Shown here piece by piece: positions 6,308-8,887 of a stretch of 8,887 bases of DNA (positions are counted from its first letter, which is position 1; every line of letters starts with the position of its first letter). The stretch lies in NCBI GenBank assembly GCA_016177145.1, contig JACOVV010000209.1, positions 1 through 8,887 on the forward strand. The letters are read 5' to 3'. The notes under the pieces are model-generated. The model saw nothing but the letters and a program-made list of their open reading frames with translations, was not told the origin of the DNA and searched no databases. The stretch is from Candidatus Omnitrophota bacterium (GTDB taxonomy: Bacteria; Omnitrophota; Gorgyraeia; JACOVV01). The translations under genes and the position numbers were made by a program.

Positions 6308-7000
6308 TTGATCCGTTCCTCTGATCCCGACATTATCCGTCCCTACCTAGAAGACGCCTCTAATCTTGCTGGAGGGTTTGCCAACGAGGTTGTTTTCCCT
6401 GAGAATGAGAAAGACGTTTCTCAAATTCTAGCGGAGGCCTCGGCAAAGAAAATTCCAGTGACGGTGGCGGGGAATGGAACGGGATTAACCGGCGCGCGGA
6501 TTCCATTCGGCGGAATTGTTCTCTCGACGGAAAAATTAGGCGGGATTCAGGAAGTTGATATGACTAAGCGATACGCCGTGGCTGGCGCCGGAACGACATT
6601 ACGCCAGCTTCAGGAAAGTGTCAATGAAAAGGGGTTTTTATACCCGCCCGACCCGACCGAGCAGAATGCTTTCATCGGGGCGAGTGTCTCCACTAATGCC
6701 TCCGGGGCGCGCAGTTTTAAATACGGAGCGACACGCCGCTGGATAAGGCGGCTCAAAGTGGTGTTATCGGATGGTTCGGTTTTGGATATACAAAGGGGAC
6801 AGCGCCCTTTTTTACGATTTGAGAAAGAGAAAAAGGGCGCTGTCCCCCTTGTCCCCACTTATCGAACGCCTCCAATCAAAAATGCCGCTGGTTATTATGT
6901 GGATGATCGGTTAGATCCGGTGGATCTTTTCATCGGCGCTGAGGGAACTTTGGGAGTTGTCACGGTAGTCGAAGTGGATCTGATTCCAAAACCGGAATAA
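6308..7000 (+). CDS. N-terminal fragment: PCMH-type FAD-binding domain of the GlcD-like dehydrogenase
   Basis: This 230-residue piece holds nearly the whole FAD-binding domain. AGNGTGLTGA at 54-63 and PDPTEQNAFIGASVSTNASG at 114-133 are pyrophosphate and flavin-contacting segments of the family, and IGAEGTLGVVT at 209-219 is the conserved closing motif. Residues 163-180 (RGQRPF to KKGAVP) are coded by the inverted repeat at 6795-6847 and have no counterpart I recognise in the family; they fall between the SDGSVLD strand and KNAAGYY, a region where loops vary. It could fold alone but would lack the substrate-side domain. Confidence 0.6.
   Translation: MIRSSDPDIIRPYLEDASNLAGGFANEVVFPENEKDVSQILAEASAKKIPVTVAGNGTGLTGARIPFGGIVLSTEKLGGIQEVDMTKRYAVAGAGTTLRQLQESVNEKGFLYPPDPTEQNAFIGASVSTNASGARSFKYGATRRWIRRLKVVLSDGSVLDIQRGQRPFLRFEKEKKGAVPLVPTYRTPPIKNAAGYYVDDRLDPVDLFIGAEGTLGVVTVVEVDLIPKPE
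6795..6847. repeat. GGGGACAGCGCCC inverted repeat inside the FAD dehydrogenase gene
   Basis: Perfect 18-bp arms (6795-6812 and 6830-6847) starting GGGGACAGCGCCC and running into five T residues, around a 17-base loop. It is read in frame as residues 163-180 of the dehydrogenase. The GGGGACAG core also appears in the heptamer element at 8186-8193. Related GGGGACAG/CTGTCCCC palindromes are common intergenic repeats in many bacteria, so this is probably a mobile palindrome that landed in a coding region. Confidence 0.8.
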
Positions 7001-7090
7001 TTATTCAGCGGAGTTGTCTTCTTCTCTAAAGAAGAAGACGCGTGGCAATGGGTAGACCAGGCGCGGCGGGAACAGTATGGTGCCAGAGCG

Positions 7091-7762
7091 ATGGAATACC
7101 TGGATTCCCGGTCGCTTCAGTTGTTAAGGGAAAAATATCCTCAAATCCCTTCCAAGTCGGGGGCCGCTATTTTCTTTGAACAAGAGATCGCGGGGGACTT
7201 AGAAGACTCTATGACTAACCGCTGGCTGGAGTTATGCCAAAGTCACAATGCCTTAATGGACCAAAGCTGGTTTGCCGCAACCCCCGCGGAACAAGGGGAG
7301 TTTCGCCAATTTCGTTACGCGATCCCCGTGGCCGTTAATGAACTCCTTCACCAATACCACCAGACAAAAGTCGGGACAGATTTTGCTGTCCCAAACGCCT
7401 CTTATTTTGATATGCTAAAAAGTTACCAGCAGACGATGAGGGACTCTGGGTTGACCTATTGTATTTTCGGGCATATTGGCGAAAACCATCTTCATATTAA
7501 TATACTCCCAAAGAACGAAGAGGAATCGTTAAAAGCGTGGACGATTTATCATCAGTTGGCGAAGAGAGTCATCGGATGGGGAGGGACGATTTCCGCGGAA
7601 CATGGAGTGGGAAAGATCCGGCGGCAGTTTTTACAGGAGATGTTTGGAATGGCGGCGATTAAAGAGATGGTTGAAATCAAGAAACGATTGGATCCAAGCG
7701 GCGTCTTGGGAAGGGGAAATATTTTCCCGGAGGGGTTTTTAGGAGGGGGCGGCCATGGTTAA
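7091..7762 (+). CDS. C-terminal fragment: FAD-linked oxidase C-terminal domain of the GlcD-like dehydrogenase
   Basis: This 223-residue piece carries the FAD-oxidase C-terminal domain. KVGTDFAVP is a conserved substrate-domain motif, FGHIGENHLHINILP matches the metal or substrate-binding G-H-x-G-x-x-x-x-H motif, and SAEHGVGKIRR matches the conserved EHGxG segment near the end. The ATG at 7091 is only the first in-frame ATG after the internal stop; no Shine-Dalgarno precedes it and homologous sequence extends upstream to 7001, so I do not think it is a natural start. Its stop overlaps the next gene by eight bases. Confidence 0.55.
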   Translation: MEYLDSRSLQLLREKYPQIPSKSGAAIFFEQEIAGDLEDSMTNRWLELCQSHNALMDQSWFAATPAEQGEFRQFRYAIPVAVNELLHQYHQTKVGTDFAVPNASYFDMLKSYQQTMRDSGLTYCIFGHIGENHLHINILPKNEEESLKAWTIYHQLAKRVIGWGGTISAEHGVGKIRRQFLQEMFGMAAIKEMVEIKKRLDPSGVLGRGNIFPEGFLGGGGHG

Positions 7763-8159
7763 GATCACGAAGCAATTGTCGGTTTTCCTGGAGAACCGGC
7801 CCGGGGCGCTGGCGAAGATTTGCAGCGTTTTGGCGGAAGCCGGGCTCAACGTATTGGCTTTGTCGGTGCACGACACGGTGGATCACGCGATTGTGCGGTT
7901 GATCGTGGATCAGTATATTAAGGCGCTGCTGCTGTTGGAACAGCAGGGGTTGTATATTTTAGAGCAGGATGTCGTGCTGGTTTCTCTGGATAATCGTCCC
8001 GGAAACCTCGCGGGACTGGCGCAGAAACTGGCAAGAGCCGATGTCAATATCGAATACGCTTACTGCACCGCCATTGACCGGCAGGAAGAAGGGTGCTTGG
8101 TCCTGAAAACCGACGCGCCGGAGAGAACATTGGAGTTACTCAGAGACAGACCGGAATAA
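7755..8159 (+). CDS. Tandem ACT-domain protein (small-molecule/amino-acid-binding regulator)
   Basis: A 134-residue protein made of two ACT domains and nothing else. The first (about residues 4-66) opens QLSVFLENRPGALAKICSVL; the second (about 70-130) opens VVLVSLDNRPGNLAGLAQKL. Both have the N-R-P-G turn that commonly contacts amino-acid ligands. Free-standing double-ACT proteins are usually thought to sense amino or aromatic acids and act on a partner enzyme, but no partner is proven here. AGGAGG at 7741-7746 is a strong Shine-Dalgarno with eight-base spacing, and the ATG lies inside the last codons of the FAD dehydrogenase gene, so the two are coupled. It ends in TAA just before the heptamer repeat. 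The family call is firm; the ligand is unknown. Confidence 0.88.
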   Translation: MVKITKQLSVFLENRPGALAKICSVLAEAGLNVLALSVHDTVDHAIVRLIVDQYIKALLLLEQQGLYILEQDVVLVSLDNRPGNLAGLAQKLARADVNIEYAYCTAIDRQEEGCLVLKTDAPERTLELLRDRPE

Positions 8160-8162
8160 AGA

Positions 8163-8230
8163 CAGGGTACAGGGTTCAGCGTACAGGGGACAGTTTTTTC
8201 TGAACCCTGTACCCTGAACCCTGACCCCTG
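8163..8230. repeat. Heptamer-phased imperfect inverted repeat between the ACT gene and ppc
   Basis: The left arm (8163-8193) is built of 7-base units CAGGGTA, CAGGGTT, CAGCGTA, CAGGGGA and a final CAG. The right arm (8200-8230), read on the other strand, is CAGGGGT, CAGGGTT, CAGGGTA, CAGGGTT, CAG. The arms pair at 26 of 31 positions around a TTTTTT loop. It starts three bases after the ACT stop codon and ends six bases before the ppc ATG. CAGCGTA links it to the repeat at 1-20. A T-run occurs only in the loop, so it is not a standard terminator. Confidence 0.85.
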
Positions 8231-8236
8231 AAAAAC

Positions 8237-8887
8237 ATGGATCCCCGTCTACGCAAAGATGTCCGTTTCTTGACAACCCTCCTGGGCCAGGTGATTCTGG
8301 AACAGGAGGGGAAACGCTTTTTTGAGAAAGTGGAGACGATCCGTCTTCTCTCTAAATCCATCCGCCAGAATTCCACCCCGCAGCTGCAACTGGAGAAAGA
8401 ACGGTTCATTCATTCCCTGACGCTGGATGAAAGCTACAAAATCGCCCGGGCGTTTACCCTTTATTTTCAGTTAGTCAATCTCGCCGAAGAAAGCCACCGC
8501 ATCCGCCGGATACGGGAGTACCAAAAATCGGAAAGCGCTCTGCAGGAGATGTCGCTTCGCAAACTTTTTCACGACCTCAAACAATTGGGAGTCCCGCACA
8601 TGAAACTGCGCCGGTTTCTGGACCAGATGCAGGTGGAACTGGTGCTGACCGCCCATCCGACCGAAGCCAAACGGATGACCATCCTGATTCATCTGTTGCG
8701 TATGTCGCAGGTTCTCTTCGAACGGGAGAACAACGCCATGACCCTTCAGGAACAGCTCAACACGGAGAGAGACCTTAAGACGATCGTCGAAGTTCTCTGG
8801 CAGACTCAGGAAGTCCGCCAGCGCCCCGTCCGCGTGCAGGATGAAGTGGAGAATACGCTCTTTTATTTCGACAGGACTATTCTGGAA
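8237..8887 (+). CDS. ppc: Phosphoenolpyruvate carboxylase, N-terminal part (cut by window end)
   Basis: Cytoplasmic enzyme that carboxylates phosphoenolpyruvate with bicarbonate to oxaloacetate, replenishing the TCA cycle. The visible 217 residues match the N-terminal region of Ppc: MDPRLRKDVRFLTTLLGQVI is a typical start, LVLTAHPTEAKRMT at 135-148 contains the essential catalytic histidine (His140, equivalent to His138 of the E. coli enzyme), and LWQTQEVRQRPVRVQDE at 187-203 is the next conserved block. The full protein is normally about 900 residues, so roughly three quarters lies beyond the window. No Shine-Dalgarno precedes the ATG: the upstream bases are the pyrimidine-rich right arm of a heptamer repeat ending six bases away. 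The start is fixed by family similarity rather than by a ribosome site. Confidence 0.93.
   Translation, partial: MDPRLRKDVRFLTTLLGQVILEQEGKRFFEKVETIRLLSKSIRQNSTPQLQLEKERFIHSLTLDESYKIARAFTLYFQLVNLAEESHRIRRIREYQKSESALQEMSLRKLFHDLKQLGVPHMKLRRFLDQMQVELVLTAHPTEAKRMTILIHLLRMSQVLFERENNAMTLQEQLNTERDLKTIVEVLWQTQEVRQRPVRVQDEVENTLFYFDRTILE

Larger units (their letters stand above)
6308..7762 (+). pseudogene. GlcD-type FAD-linked 2-hydroxyacid dehydrogenase interrupted by one in-frame TAA
   Basis: One reading frame runs from the TTG at 6308 to the stop at 7760-7762 (484 codons, a normal GlcD/D-lactate dehydrogenase length), broken only by TAA at 6998-7000. The 30 codons between this stop and the next ATG (7091) are open and translate to family-like sequence (LFSGVVFFSKEEDAWQW) continuing directly from LIPKPE, so no frameshift is involved. 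The intact enzyme would oxidise a D-2-hydroxy acid to a 2-oxo acid using FAD and pass electrons to a membrane or flavoprotein acceptor. TAA ends amrS and the ACT gene normally, so general reassignment is unlikely. A nonsense mutation or sequencing error is the simplest explanation; local readthrough or two separately translated chains is possible. AAAGGAG at 6291-6297 supports the TTG start. The gene also carries an in-frame palindromic insertion (6795-6847). Confidence 0.75.

Noticed and set aside
6998..7000. Genome-wide reassignment of TAA as a sense codon
   Set aside because: TAA ends amrS (5557-5559) and the ACT gene (8157-8159) at the expected protein lengths, so it functions as a normal stop here.
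7373..7392. Inverted repeat GGGACAG-ATTTTG-CTGTCCC inside the dehydrogenase C-terminal half, resembling the GGGGACAG repeat family
   Set aside because: The bases encode VGTDFAVP, a motif conserved in the enzyme family, so the symmetry is most likely a codon coincidence. Arms are only 7 bp.

Overview
The window is bacterial chromosomal DNA of roughly balanced base composition with dense genes. It reads like an uncultivated Gram-negative lineage: type IV pilin-like proteins, a lone AmmeMemoRadiSam radical SAM enzyme, and intergenic DNA full of short palindromic repeats. Omnitrophota or a similar candidate phylum is my guess from general resemblance only; no 16S or phylogenetic marker is present.

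Layout. On the minus strand at the left is a YgfZ/CAF17-type folate-binding Fe-S maintenance protein (23-982). A short divergent promoter region separates it from a plus-strand pilus operon: a PilV/GspI-like pseudopilin (1087-1470), a PilW/GspJ-like pseudopilin (1467-2108), and two tandem paralogous PilX-like proteins of about 374 residues with a repetitive beta-strand C-terminal half (2110-3234 and 3281-4402). Next is amrS (4495-5559). A compact cluster follows: a half-length HPPD-like/VOC protein (5685-6305), a GlcD-type FAD-linked 2-hydroxyacid dehydrogenase interrupted by one in-frame TAA (6308-7762), and a double-ACT-domain protein (7755-8159). The window ends inside a phosphoenolpyruvate carboxylase gene (8237 onward).

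The most unusual content is the repeats. Four distinct palindromic or phased families occur in under 9 kb: GTAGGGGC palindromes (211-238, 3238-3263, 4406-4430, 4433-4461), a TTGTCATTGCGAG element with another palindrome nested inside it (5560-5663), a GGGGACAGCGCCC inverted repeat (6795-6847), and CAGGGTA/CAGCGTA heptamers (1-20 and 8163-8230). Two of these sit inside genes and are translated in frame. Two sit at the same offset after the stop codons of the paralogous pilX-like genes, with a compensatory stem change. One lies directly against the ppc start codon, where a ribosome binding site would be expected.

Working together: the four pilus genes plausibly encode minor pseudopilins of one type IV pilus or type II secretion-like machine, with the core ATPase, platform, prepilin peptidase and major pilin encoded elsewhere. 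The VOC, FAD dehydrogenase and ACT genes are closely spaced and probably co-transcribed, suggesting 2-oxo/2-hydroxy acid or aromatic acid metabolism, but the substrate is unknown and the dehydrogenase may be inactive.
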